From: Kiritimatiellales bacterium
GTDB taxonomy: Bacteria; Verrucomicrobiota; Kiritimatiellia; Kiritimatiellales; Pontiellaceae
Length of the DNA: 37,459 bases
Assembly (NCBI GenBank): GCA_021734345.1
Contig: JAIPJC010000018.1
Location: 1 to 37,459, forward strand
Direction: 5' to 3'
Below are positions 1 to 6,936 of this stretch, in pieces. Position 1 is the first letter of the stretch. Each line of letters opens with the position of its first letter. Position numbers and translations under genes: made by a program. Under the pieces are notes generated by a model. It did not search any database and was not told the origin of the DNA. It saw only the letters and a program-made list of their open reading frames with translations.

Positions 1-88
1 CGGGTCTATTTATGTTTTTGTGCTGGCACTCCGGTTTCGCACGAGTACATTTCGAAGCTCGCACGTTGAAAACAAAACAAGATGCCAC

Positions 89-898
89 ATGGATTTTGCC
101 AATTTTGATGTATGGGGGACGGTGCTCCGCCTAGGGCTGGGTGTAGTCATTGGGTTCTGCATCGGGTTGACCGGAGTGGGCGGCGGCGTGCTGGGATTGC
201 AGGCCATGACGCTGGTGTTGGGCCTGGATCCGATCAAGGCGGTCGGCACCACCAGTCTCTACATCTTTCTCACCAACATTTCCGCGAGTTTCCAACACGC
301 CAAACTCAAGAATATTGCATGGGGCGCCGTTGCCCGCATCTTGGGTGGTGCCGTGCCGGCCAACATCCTCGTAGCGCTGTGGATCAGCCGCCAAGGCGGC
401 GACGACGCCTTTAAGCATTCGCTCAAAACCTTCATCATCTGCATCGTCTTCTTTTCCATTGGCGTGATGATCATCAACACCATGAAAAAAGTCGCCAGCG
501 AAGAGCGCTCCCTGGCCGCCAAGATCCAGGGCCATTGGATGTTGCGCAACGTGCTCTGCATCCTGCTGGGTGCCGTCATCGGCGGTTTGATCGGCGCGAC
601 CTCCGTCGGCGGCGGCGTGCTGATTGTCCCGCTGCTGATCATCATATTCGGCCTCTCCGCCAGCCGCACGGTCGGCAGCTCGATTTTCATCGCGATGGTC
701 CTCACCTTCGTCACGGCGCTGATCTACGGCAAGGGCGGCGAACTCGACTACCACAGCGCGGTCGTCATGGCGATCGGTTCGCTGGCGGGCGTTCGCTACG
801 GCAGCAAGCTTTCCGTCAAGCTTCCCGACACGTTGCTGCGATGGATCATGATCGGCCTGATCCTGCTGGCCGCCATCATGATGCTCCTGCACCTCTAG
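89..898 (+). CDS. TauE/SafE family permease (sulfite/anion exporter-like)
   Basis: Predicted inner-membrane transporter of 269 residues. The TauE/SafE (DUF81) family moves small organic or sulfur-containing anions such as sulfite or sulfoacetate; the substrate here cannot be told. The family's internal duplication is visible: a glycine-rich GLTGVGGGVLG stretch near residue 24 is echoed by GATSVGGGVLIVP near residue 170, each followed by hydrophobic helices and a VGTTS/VGSSI motif, giving about eight membrane spans. The reading frame is open upstream to a GTG at 20, but that extension is polar and unlike the family, so ATG 89 is preferred; its ribosome-binding site is weak. The purine nucleoside phosphorylase gene follows after 38 bases on the same strand, so co-transcription is possible. 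Confidence 0.85.
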   Translation: MDFANFDVWGTVLRLGLGVVIGFCIGLTGVGGGVLGLQAMTLVLGLDPIKAVGTTSLYIFLTNISASFQHAKLKNIAWGAVARILGGAVPANILVALWISRQGGDDAFKHSLKTFIICIVFFSIGVMIINTMKKVASEERSLAAKIQGHWMLRNVLCILLGAVIGGLIGATSVGGGVLIVPLLIIIFGLSASRTVGSSIFIAMVLTFVTALIYGKGGELDYHSAVVMAIGSLAGVRYGSKLSVKLPDTLLRWIMIGLILLAAIMMLLHL

Positions 899-936
899 GC
901 TTTACCCCGTCCGATCCGCCGACTACCCTGTTGCGC

Positions 937-1755
937 ATGAATCAACAGATCAATCAACTGACCCTTGAAAGCGCCGTGGAGGCGGTCCGGAAAGAATGGC
1001 CGGCCGCCAAACCCAAATGCGGGCTAATCCTCGGCTCCGGTTGGGGCGAGGCCATCGCGGACTTCCAAGGCTTGGAAATCGGCTACGACAAGATACCCGG
1101 CTTGGGAAAAACCGGCGTGATGGGCCACGCGGGCAAACTGCTCTCCACCACCATCAACGGAATGGAGATCTTTGTTTTCCAAGGGCGGCGGCATTGGTAT
1201 GAAGGCGAAGGCTGGACGCCGGTCATCCTGCCCGTCTATCTGCTCCACGCGCTCGGCGCGGAAACCGTCCTGCTCACCAACGCCGCCGGCGGCATCCGCG
1301 ACGACCTCGGCCCCGGCTCGCTGATGGTGATCGAGGACCACATCAACATGCTCGGCTCCAATCCCTTGATCGGTTCATATAATCCAAACCTTGGAACCCG
1401 CTTCCCAGACCAGTCGGAAGTCTATGCCAAGCCGCTGCGCGAAAAACTGCTAAACGCCGGAGCGGACGCCACCGGCACCTACATCGCCACCATGGGGCCG
1501 ACGTTCGAGACGCCGGCGGAAATCAAGCAATACCGCAGCATGGGAGCGGACGCCGTGGGCATGTCGACCGTGCCCGAAGCCATCGTCGCCAACGCGCTCG
1601 GCATGCAGGTGGCCGGGCTCTCCTGCATCTGCAATTGGGCGGCCGGCATCAGCCCAACCAAACTCACCCACGAGGATGTCAACGAAGTCGCCTTCGCCAC
1701 CATGCCCCGCATGAAACAAACGATCACCGCATTTTTGGAGGAACTGGCCCAATGA
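937..1755 (+). CDS. punA: Purine nucleoside phosphorylase (trimeric PNP family)
   Basis: Cleaves purine (deoxy)nucleosides with phosphate to give free base and (deoxy)ribose-1-phosphate in cytosolic nucleoside salvage. The 272-residue length fits the trimeric PunA/XapA/mammalian PNP type. Visible motifs: phosphate-binding GSG (33-35), GRRHWYEG (83-90) with the catalytic-loop histidine, TNAAGG (114-119), PTFETPAEIK (188-197) with the base-contacting Glu, the MS pair (209-210), and Asn 233 in the purine site. The frame is open further upstream, but that extension overlaps the TauE gene and has no family similarity, so ATG 937 is chosen. Its stop overlaps the start of cytidine deaminase (ATGA at 1752-1755), indicating translational coupling of a purine and a pyrimidine salvage enzyme. 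The symbol follows the subfamily and is less certain than the function. Confidence 0.93.
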   Translation: MNQQINQLTLESAVEAVRKEWPAAKPKCGLILGSGWGEAIADFQGLEIGYDKIPGLGKTGVMGHAGKLLSTTINGMEIFVFQGRRHWYEGEGWTPVILPVYLLHALGAETVLLTNAAGGIRDDLGPGSLMVIEDHINMLGSNPLIGSYNPNLGTRFPDQSEVYAKPLREKLLNAGADATGTYIATMGPTFETPAEIKQYRSMGADAVGMSTVPEAIVANALGMQVAGLSCICNWAAGISPTKLTHEDVNEVAFATMPRMKQTITAFLEELAQ

Positions 1756-2159
1756 CACCGGATGAGTTGATCGCGCTCGCCGTCAAGGCCTTGGAAAACG
1801 CCTATGCCCCCTACTCCAACTATCGCGTCGGCGCGGCATTGCTGTGCGCGGACGGAACTGTTTTCACAGGTTGCAATATCGAAAACAGCTCCTACGGACT
1901 GACCAACTGCGCCGAACGCACCGCGATTTTTTCGGCCGTGGCCGCCGGACAGACCGACTTCGCGGCCATCGCCATCGCCGCCTCTGGCGAACCCGTCCCG
2001 TTCCCGTGCGGGGCTTGCCGCCAGGTGTTGTCCGAATTTTGCGGATCCGGCTTTTCTGTATATGTCCAGCAGCCCGGTGGCCCTACCGCCACCACCCTCG
2101 GCGAACTGCTGCCGCATGCGTTCGATCTGAAGATGAAACCACCCCTCGACCATCGGTAA
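1752..2159 (+). CDS. cdd: Cytidine deaminase
   Basis: Hydrolytic deamination of cytidine and deoxycytidine to uridine and deoxyuridine; a cytosolic zinc enzyme of 135 residues, the size of the homotetrameric short form. The signature is complete: CNIENSSYG (41-49) binds the nucleoside, C53-A54-E55 supplies one zinc ligand and the catalytic glutamate, and PCGACRQ (85-91) supplies zinc ligands C86 and C89. The start ATG overlaps the PNP stop by four bases, so the two salvage enzymes should be translationally coupled. A six-base-pair stem (2184-2189 with 2208-2213) followed by TGATTTTG lies downstream and could be a weak terminator, but its loop is long. Confidence 0.95.
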   Translation: MTPDELIALAVKALENAYAPYSNYRVGAALLCADGTVFTGCNIENSSYGLTNCAERTAIFSAVAAGQTDFAAIAIAASGEPVPFPCGACRQVLSEFCGSGFSVYVQQPGGPTATTLGELLPHAFDLKMKPPLDHR

Positions 2160-2248
2160 TTTTACGCTAGATAAGTATTGCTTGGCGCAGGGTGGCCGTG
2201 TAGATTTTGCGCCTGATTTTGCAACCCAAGAATTGGAAGAGGTTTATC

Positions 2249-2431
2249 ATGAGAATTAGAAGAGCAATGCGCAAGAAGACGCTCCGTCGCCCGATCAAGA
2301 AGCCAGCCCTGAAGCGCCGTCGCGTAATGGAACAAAGAAAACGCCTTGAAGGCGCGGGCATGAGCGCAGAAAAGCTGATCCATATGGATACCAAGCAAAT
2401 TCGCGCCGCGATCCGTGCAACGGGAGCATAA
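2249..2431 (+). CDS. Small, extremely basic protein of unknown function (60 aa)
   Basis: A 60-residue frame begins at ATG 2249, after a purine-rich AATTGGAAGAGG ribosome-binding region. The first half is almost all Arg/Lys (MRIRRAMRKKTLRRPIKKPA), and the second half looks like an amphipathic helix ending in QIRAAIRATGA. Such composition suggests binding to RNA, the ribosome or DNA; this is inference. It does not obviously match ribosomal proteins I can recall. Verrucomicrobia and Planctomycetes do carry small basic protein families, but I see no motif that assigns it. It has its own weak promoter-like pair upstream (TTGCTT at 2178, TAGATT at 2201, 17-base spacer) and a very strong hairpin terminator 18 bases after its stop, so it looks like an independent short transcript. 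An in-frame upstream start at 2207 lacks a good ribosome-binding site. Confidence 0.65.
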   Translation: MRIRRAMRKKTLRRPIKKPALKRRRVMEQRKRLEGAGMSAEKLIHMDTKQIRAAIRATGA

Positions 2432-2448
2432 CAAGCCCGTTCCACATG

Positions 2449-2483
2449 CAGAAAAACGCTCCCAACGGAGCGTTTTTCTGTTT
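2449..2483 (+). terminator. Strong intrinsic terminator / attenuator before aroK
   Basis: A perfect 14-base-pair inverted repeat (2449-2462 with 2467-2480), loop CAAC, GC-rich at the loop end (CGCTCC/GGAGCG) and with the 3' arm ending in TTTTTCTGTTT. It lies between the small basic gene and aroK, whose ribosome-binding site starts only about 12 bases later. Confidence 0.85.
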
Positions 2484-2501
2484 CCAGACCTTGGAGGAGA
2501 G

Positions 2502-3017
2502 ATGGACAAGCGCAATATCGTACTCGTTGGTTTCATGGGCACCGGCAAAACCACCATCGGCCGCCTGCTCTCGGCACAGACCGGCATGCCGCTGGTCGAC
2601 ATGGATGCCATGATCGAGGCGCGCGCCGGAAAGAGCATCAATGCAATCTTTGCCGAGGACGGCGAACCGCATTTCCGCAAACTGGAACGGGACATGGTCA
2701 GGGAACTGTCTGCCCGTAGTGGCCAGGTGATTTCCACCGGCGGCGGCATTGTGCTCAATCCGGACAATATCGCCGACTATGCCAAGACCGGACTCGTGGT
2801 CTGCCTGCTGGCTTCGTCCAAAACCATCCTGGAGCGGGTGCAGCACGACGATACCCGCCCACTGCTGGCCGGCGATAAACAGGATAAAATTGTCCAATTA
2901 CTGGAAACCCGCCGGCCGCTTTATGAAGCCATCGACCTCAAGATCAACACCGACGGGTTGGCTCCGGAGGATATCGCCGCCCGAATTATCGATCTCTACC
3001 ATTCAAACAATTCTTGA
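2502..3017 (+). CDS. aroK: Shikimate kinase
   Basis: ATP-dependent phosphorylation of shikimate to shikimate-3-phosphate, the fifth step of the chorismate pathway; cytosolic, 171 residues as usual for AroK/AroL. Motifs: Walker A GFMGTGKTT (10-18), the D-M-D shikimate/Mg2+ motif (33-35), FRKLE (58-62) with the substrate-binding Arg 59, the glycine triplet STGGGI (78-83), and the lid arginine in DDTRPLL (R119). ATG 2502 is preceded by GGAGGAGAG, an excellent ribosome-binding site; the upstream in-frame extension would run through the terminator hairpin and is rejected. The hairpin immediately upstream means expression may rely on read-through or on a promoter inside the small basic gene. The TPR gene follows 59 bases later. 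Confidence 0.95.
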   Translation: MDKRNIVLVGFMGTGKTTIGRLLSAQTGMPLVDMDAMIEARAGKSINAIFAEDGEPHFRKLERDMVRELSARSGQVISTGGGIVLNPDNIADYAKTGLVVCLLASSKTILERVQHDDTRPLLAGDKQDKIVQLLETRRPLYEAIDLKINTDGLAPEDIAARIIDLYHSNNS

Positions 3018-3076
3018 AATCGGAACCAAAACCACCACAATGCCGATCCATTTGTGTACAACTACAGGAGCAAACG

Positions 3077-3736
3077 ATGAGTAGCGAAAAAGAACATTCT
3101 CCACAACACGAAGAACTGCTGAAGAAAAAGGCCTTTGAACAGCAGGAAGTACCGGAAGTCCTCACCTTCATCCAGAAATACGCCAAGCCAGCCACCATTG
3201 CGCTGGTCGCGGTCTGTGCCATTGTCTTGGCCGACCAATTGTTCAAGAACCTGCGGCATAAAAAGGAAGTCAGGGCCGACGCGGCGCTGATGCAGGCGAG
3301 AAACGCCCAGGACCTGCAGGCCGTGCTCGACGACTATGCGTCCACGCCGTCCGCCCCGATTGCCATGATGGGATTGGCAAAGGAAAAGTTCAATGCCGGG
3401 CAGTTCGACGAAGCCGAAGCCCTCTATTTGAAGTTCACCAAAAAATATGCCGGCAACGAACTTGCGGACCAGGCCAAGCTAAACCTGATTGCCTGCAAGG
3501 AAGCCAAGGAACAGCTTGGCGAAGCACATCTGCTATATGGTGAATTTGCCAAGGAGCACAAGGGATCCTATCTGGAACCTGTAGCCATGATGGGCAAGGC
3601 GCGCTGCCTTGAAACCCTCGGCCAATTCGATGAAGCCCAGATTGCCTACGAGGATATCCTCGTGAACTTTCCGGAAAGCAGCTGGTCGCAACAGGCCGAA
3701 GCCAACTTGAAAGAGATTCTTGGCAAAAAGCAATAG
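3077..3736 (+). CDS. Membrane-anchored tetratricopeptide-repeat protein
   Basis: A 219-residue protein with a charged N-terminal region (1-37), a single predicted membrane helix (about 38-54, KPATIALVAVCAIVLADQL) and a periplasmic segment of helical TPR-like repeats (for example FNAGQFDEAEALYLKF, GEAHLLYGEFAKEHKG and LGQFDEAQIAYEDIL). This layout resembles YfgM/CpoB/YbgF-type TPR proteins that scaffold envelope complexes or assist secretion, but there is no specific signature and the partner is unknown. ATG 3077 has AGGAG seven bases upstream; the frame is open further upstream, but the extension has no membrane-protein character. It sits 59 bases after aroK and is followed by a terminator, so it is probably the last gene of its transcript. 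Confidence 0.75.
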   Translation: MSSEKEHSPQHEELLKKKAFEQQEVPEVLTFIQKYAKPATIALVAVCAIVLADQLFKNLRHKKEVRADAALMQARNAQDLQAVLDDYASTPSAPIAMMGLAKEKFNAGQFDEAEALYLKFTKKYAGNELADQAKLNLIACKEAKEQLGEAHLLYGEFAKEHKGSYLEPVAMMGKARCLETLGQFDEAQIAYEDILVNFPESSWSQQAEANLKEILGKKQ

Positions 3737-3760
3737 GAGCCGGACCGCCAAGTTCCCGAC

Positions 3761-3790
3761 AACGCCCCGCAACCACGGGGCGTTTTTTTT
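3761..3790 (+). terminator. Intrinsic terminator after the TPR gene
   Basis: A nine-base-pair stem (AACGCCCCG at 3761-3769 with CGGGGCGTT at 3776-3784), loop CAACCA, followed by an eight-T run (3783-3790). The T run touches the stop codon of the convergent CpXC gene, so the hairpin may also help end that transcript. Confidence 0.88.
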
Positions 3791-4475
3791 ATGCCTCTTC
3801 GGAATCCTCCAACAGCAGGTTGCGGGCGCTGATGCACGGGCCGGGGAACATCTCGAAGAACTCCTCGGAATTTTCCTCGTAGAGTTCGTACAGCGACTGG
3901 TAGGCGCTTCGGCCATAGCGCAGGATGGAACCAAGCTGCTGGCTCTCCACATCCTGCATCACAAAGCAAAGCTCTTCCTCGGTGGAGTCCATCACGTCGA
4001 GCAACAGCCGGAACTTGTGCGGGTCGATCTTTTCCATGTTGCGCGTGTAGATGCTGTACTTCACATACTCCACCACCCGCTGGTTCAACCCGGCCTCGAT
4101 GAGGAAGATCAGTTCGACCAGCTCGACGCGCGTCAATACGAGCCGTACGCGCGGCGCCGTGACATCCGGCGGAAGCATAGCGTTGATTTGCTCAAGGGAC
4201 TGGTCGAAATCCGCGATGATCTGATCCTTTGTCAGCCCTGCCGTTTCCGGGATCCAATGGATCAGGATATGGTTCTTCGGATCGCTGTAGAGCATCGGCA
4301 TGTCGACCCGGAAGCTGGCATCGCAATCGATGCACGCGACGCGGTTGAGCTTGTTTTCAAGCAGGGCCTGCTTCAGCCCCGGTTCGGTGGAAACGTTAAT
4401 CGCCTCGTATAATTCGACATCCTGCGGAACGCCGCAGGATGGGCACTTGATGTTGAAGGTCTTGCTTCTACTCAT
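3789..4475 (-). CDS. CpXC domain-containing protein
   Basis: A 228-residue cytosolic protein with an N-terminal CpXC domain. Two zinc-knuckle-like pairs, C11-P-S-C14 and C48-I-D-C51, frame a stretch with typical CpXC features (INV, a VACIDC core, then an FRVDMPMLYSDP strand region). The rest (about 80-228) is acidic and helical and ends in a cluster of Glu/Asp, without a recognised motif. The biochemical role of CpXC proteins is not established. Its ATG overlaps the stop of the upstream SrkA-like kinase gene (ATGA, 4472-4475), so it is the last gene of a four-gene minus-strand unit that contains a kinase and a phosphatase-like protein. That makes a regulatory or stress-related role plausible but unproven. 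Confidence 0.82.
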   Translation of the reverse strand: MSRSKTFNIKCPSCGVPQDVELYEAINVSTEPGLKQALLENKLNRVACIDCDASFRVDMPMLYSDPKNHILIHWIPETAGLTKDQIIADFDQSLEQINAMLPPDVTAPRVRLVLTRVELVELIFLIEAGLNQRVVEYVKYSIYTRNMEKIDPHKFRLLLDVMDSTEEELCFVMQDVESQQLGSILRYGRSAYQSLYELYEENSEEFFEMFPGPCISARNLLLEDSEEA

Positions 4476-5461
4476 TGGAAACCTCTGGCGTTCAAACGGT
4501 CGTCGTTCAAGATGGCATGGTACTGGTGCTCGAGATCGGCAACTTCGCGTTGCCAGAACATATCGCTGCCCCAGTCGGGAAAATTGGTTTTGAATCTAAA
4601 GTCGTCCACTTGCGTACTGCACCAGGAGAGGAAATAGATGATGCGCATCGCCCGCAGGATTTCGACCAGCCCCAGCGTGCGGTCGTTGAACTCCATGAAC
4701 TGCTCGTAGCCGTCGAGAATAAGGTTGATTTCGTGGCGGGCCTGGTTCGCATGGTTCGGCAGCAACAGCCAGATGTCCTGGACCGGCGGCCCCATCACCA
4801 TGTCGTCGAAGTCGATCACCATCAGCCCTTCGTCGGGGCGTTCGAGGATGTTGGCGCGGTGGCAGTCGCCATGGATGCGCTGGAGCTCCACGTCCTCGAA
4901 TTCGCGCAGGGCAATCTCCACAATCCGGGAGGTGACATCCTTGAATCGACCGGCGACGCCCGCTCCCATGAAGCCGCTCTCGAGCAACTGCCGGATCTCC
5001 GGCATGGTGGTGGTGGCCGGGTGCATCTGCAAGCGGTTCTTCGCCGTGCGCCGGCTTCCGGCCAAATGGATGCGCCCCACCAGGCTGCCAAGCCGCCGCC
5101 AGCCCTCGTCGGTATGCAGCTCCATCTCGCGGCCGGACCGTTTTGGAAATACCGAAAAAAGAATTCCGTCGTATTCGCCTATGGTGCCGCCGTCCGACAG
5201 CTTGAGCGGCGCCACCACGGGAATCTCGTCGTCGGCGCAATCGAGAACAAAGTCGTGTTCGTCTTGCAGCGCAGCACGTTTCCAGCGGCCCGGGCGGTAG
5301 AATTTGGCAATCAGCCGTTCGTCGTTGACGGCTTGCAGTTCGTAGACGCGGTTGATGTAGCTGGGCAGCGGCGAAGTCAGCCCCGTCAGTTGGCGTCCCA
5401 TCGCGGTTTCCACCGCATCGAGAATGCAGTCCGGGGTAAGGTTTTCGAAGCCCGCGCTCAT
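4472..5461 (-). CDS. srkA: SrkA/RdoA-like protein kinase (aminoglycoside phosphotransferase fold)
   Basis: A 329-residue protein of the stress-response kinase A family (YihE/RdoA), an eukaryotic-like kinase fold related to aminoglycoside and choline phosphotransferases. In E. coli SrkA phosphorylates proteins on Ser/Thr and protects against envelope and oxidative stress. Visible here: an opening like the family (SPLPSYINRVYEL), the ATP-binding lysine in LIAKFYRPGRW (K53), the catalytic H-G-D motif (197-199, HGDCHRANIL with N204), and the metal-binding D-F-D-D (217-220). It overlaps the HAD gene upstream and the CpXC gene downstream by ATGA quadruplets, so all are translationally coupled. Choosing SrkA over another APH-fold kinase rests on the length and the FYRPGRW and HGDCHRANIL patterns. 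Confidence 0.88.
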   Translation of the reverse strand: MSAGFENLTPDCILDAVETAMGRQLTGLTSPLPSYINRVYELQAVNDERLIAKFYRPGRWKRAALQDEHDFVLDCADDEIPVVAPLKLSDGGTIGEYDGILFSVFPKRSGREMELHTDEGWRRLGSLVGRIHLAGSRRTAKNRLQMHPATTTMPEIRQLLESGFMGAGVAGRFKDVTSRIVEIALREFEDVELQRIHGDCHRANILERPDEGLMVIDFDDMVMGPPVQDIWLLLPNHANQARHEINLILDGYEQFMEFNDRTLGLVEILRAMRIIYFLSWCSTQVDDFRFKTNFPDWGSDMFWQREVADLEHQYHAILNDDRLNARGFQ

Positions 5462-6123
5462 ACGTCCAATGCCCGGAAAAGTTCATCGGCGGCCTCGAAC
5501 GAGTCCACCACGATATCCGCACCTTCGGCCTCGAGCGTGGCGCGGTTGAATTGGCCGTTGCAGACCGCCACGGAAACCATGCCGTTGACGCGGGCGGCTT
5601 CCACGTCCGACGGCGTATCGCCCAGCAGGAAGGCCTGCGCAGGATGACCGGCACGCTCCAACGCCAGCGCGGCCATCTTATTGCGGTCGCCGTCGTCGTC
5701 GCCAAACCCGCCAATGTCACTGAAATACGAGCGGAGTCCGGCATGCTTAAGCTTGAGTTCGGCGCATGCGCGGATATTGCCGGTCACCAATCCGAGTTTC
5801 CAATGCTTGGAAACCCGTTCCAGAAACGTTCCAACCCCCGGGAAAACGGTAGGAGGAACAAGGGTCATGCCGCGGTCGAGAAAAACGGGCAGCAGCTCGA
5901 AGAAACGCGCATCCTTCGCGGGATCGGGATGCAGGTTTTGTTCCGCGAGCAATTGCGCCAAAACGCGAAGATCCGTTGCCCCGGCAAAGTTGATGTGCGC
6001 CATGTCGACGGGTACGCCGTAGGCCATCTCGAAGGCGGAGCCGAATGCGCTCCGGCCCGACCCGCGGGCATGGAGCAACGTACCGTCGATGTCGCAGAAG
6101 ATATAGCGGCATGTAGCCGTCAT
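5458..6123 (-). CDS. HAD-family phosphatase (phosphoglycolate phosphatase-like)
   Basis: A 221-residue haloacid-dehalogenase hydrolase with an alpha-helical cap of subclass I, most like phosphoglycolate/pyrophosphate phosphatases (Gph). Motif I is DIDGT (D11 nucleophile, D13 acid/base), motif II is VTGN (T114), motif III is represented by K149, and motif IV is GDTPSD (168-173). The substrate cannot be told from sequence. The gene starts nine bases after the NYN-like gene and ends inside the start of the srkA-like gene. Pairing with a kinase suggests either opposing action on the same target or removal of a by-product, but this is inference. Confidence 0.85.
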   Translation of the reverse strand: MTATCRYIFCDIDGTLLHARGSGRSAFGSAFEMAYGVPVDMAHINFAGATDLRVLAQLLAEQNLHPDPAKDARFFELLPVFLDRGMTLVPPTVFPGVGTFLERVSKHWKLGLVTGNIRACAELKLKHAGLRSYFSDIGGFGDDDGDRNKMAALALERAGHPAQAFLLGDTPSDVEAARVNGMVSVAVCNGQFNRATLEAEGADIVVDSFEAADELFRALDV

Positions 6124-6132
6124 CGTTCCGCC

Positions 6133-6756
6133 CTAGTCGACCAGGTCGATCAGTTCGTTGATGGCGTCGGCATCCGACATTTCCTTCGGCGGACGCTCGC
6201 GTTCGCGCTCGCGATCCGGTTTCTTTTCGTCGGAGGACTTTTGGTTGCGGCGGCGCGGCGGACGGTTGCGGTTGCCGCCCCCGCTGCGTTCGCGCTCGCG
6301 TTCATGTTCGCCGCCTGCGCCGTTTCGTTCGGAAGCTTCGCCGCCTCCCTCGGTAGCGCCGAAGTCGAAGGCTTTGCGAAAGGTGCTTACACGCATGGTT
6401 TTCACGCGCGTTCCAACCAGTTTTTCGGCGGCGGCGTTGCCGGTGATCAGGATGGTTCCGGATCCCTTGGCCATGGCGGTCTTGGCCAGGAATTTGGCAT
6501 GCGCTTCCATAGTCTTGCTATAGATGACCGTGACGTCTTCGAATTTTTTGCCGGCGGGGGCCTTGATCAGGGGACTTCCACTCAAGACGACGATCGTTTC
6601 GATTTTTTCGCAGCTGGCAAACCGTGCCAGGCGGCGGAGTATCTGCAACTGGTTGCGCGGAGGGATCTTGCCTTTCATTCCGAGAGCATCGTTCAGGGAT
6701 TCTCCATCGACTACGAGTACGGTCTTGCTTGCTTTAAACAGGTTAAATAAACCCAT
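6133..6756 (-). CDS. NYN/PIN-like protein with an Arg/Glu/Gly-rich tail
   Basis: A 207-residue protein with two parts. Residues 12-132 read like a NYN/PIN-type nuclease fold: an opening strand VLVVDGESLN with Asp 18, a helical region, a central strand IETIVVLSG, and a later strand GTILITGN. The acidic residues usually seen at the ends of the later strands are replaced by SG and GN-A, so nuclease activity is doubtful. Residues 133-190 are low complexity, rich in Gly, Arg, Glu and Asn (HERERERSGGGNRNRPPRRR), typical of RNA-binding disordered tails. The C-terminus is a short acidic helix (DADAINELIDLVD). An AAAGGAA ribosome-binding site precedes the ATG. It is the first gene of the four-gene minus-strand unit. 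The fold call is by pattern only. Confidence 0.55.
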   Translation of the reverse strand: MGLFNLFKASKTVLVVDGESLNDALGMKGKIPPRNQLQILRRLARFASCEKIETIVVLSGSPLIKAPAGKKFEDVTVIYSKTMEAHAKFLAKTAMAKGSGTILITGNAAAEKLVGTRVKTMRVSTFRKAFDFGATEGGGEASERNGAGGEHERERERSGGGNRNRPPRRRNQKSSDEKKPDRERERERPPKEMSDADAINELIDLVD

Positions 6757-6936
6757 GATTCATTCCTTTTTTGTTTGGTTCCATTGTTCCATGCACATAC
6801 ACCGTCGTCTCGGCCGCAAACAGCTATCGTGTTCTTGCGGTGGTTTGGCGGTGTGTTGCCGTGCAGTAAAAGTCGTGCAAGCTACATCATGCATAGGCGA
6901 TGCGCAAGCCTCGATTTCCTTCCTGTCCCGCATCGG

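Noticed and set aside
4475-5647. A 390-codon open frame on the plus strand
   Set aside because: It lies opposite the srkA-like and HAD genes, which have complete catalytic motifs; its translation is low in recognisable structure and arises from the GC-rich codon pattern.
5551-6750. A 399-codon open frame on the plus strand
   Set aside because: Antisense to the HAD and NYN-like genes with no recognisable motif or ribosome-binding site.
6757-6936. Possible gene, small RNA or terminator in the 180-base gap between the NYN-like gene and glgC
   Set aside because: No frame with a ribosome-binding site, no hairpin followed by T residues, and no confident promoter was found.
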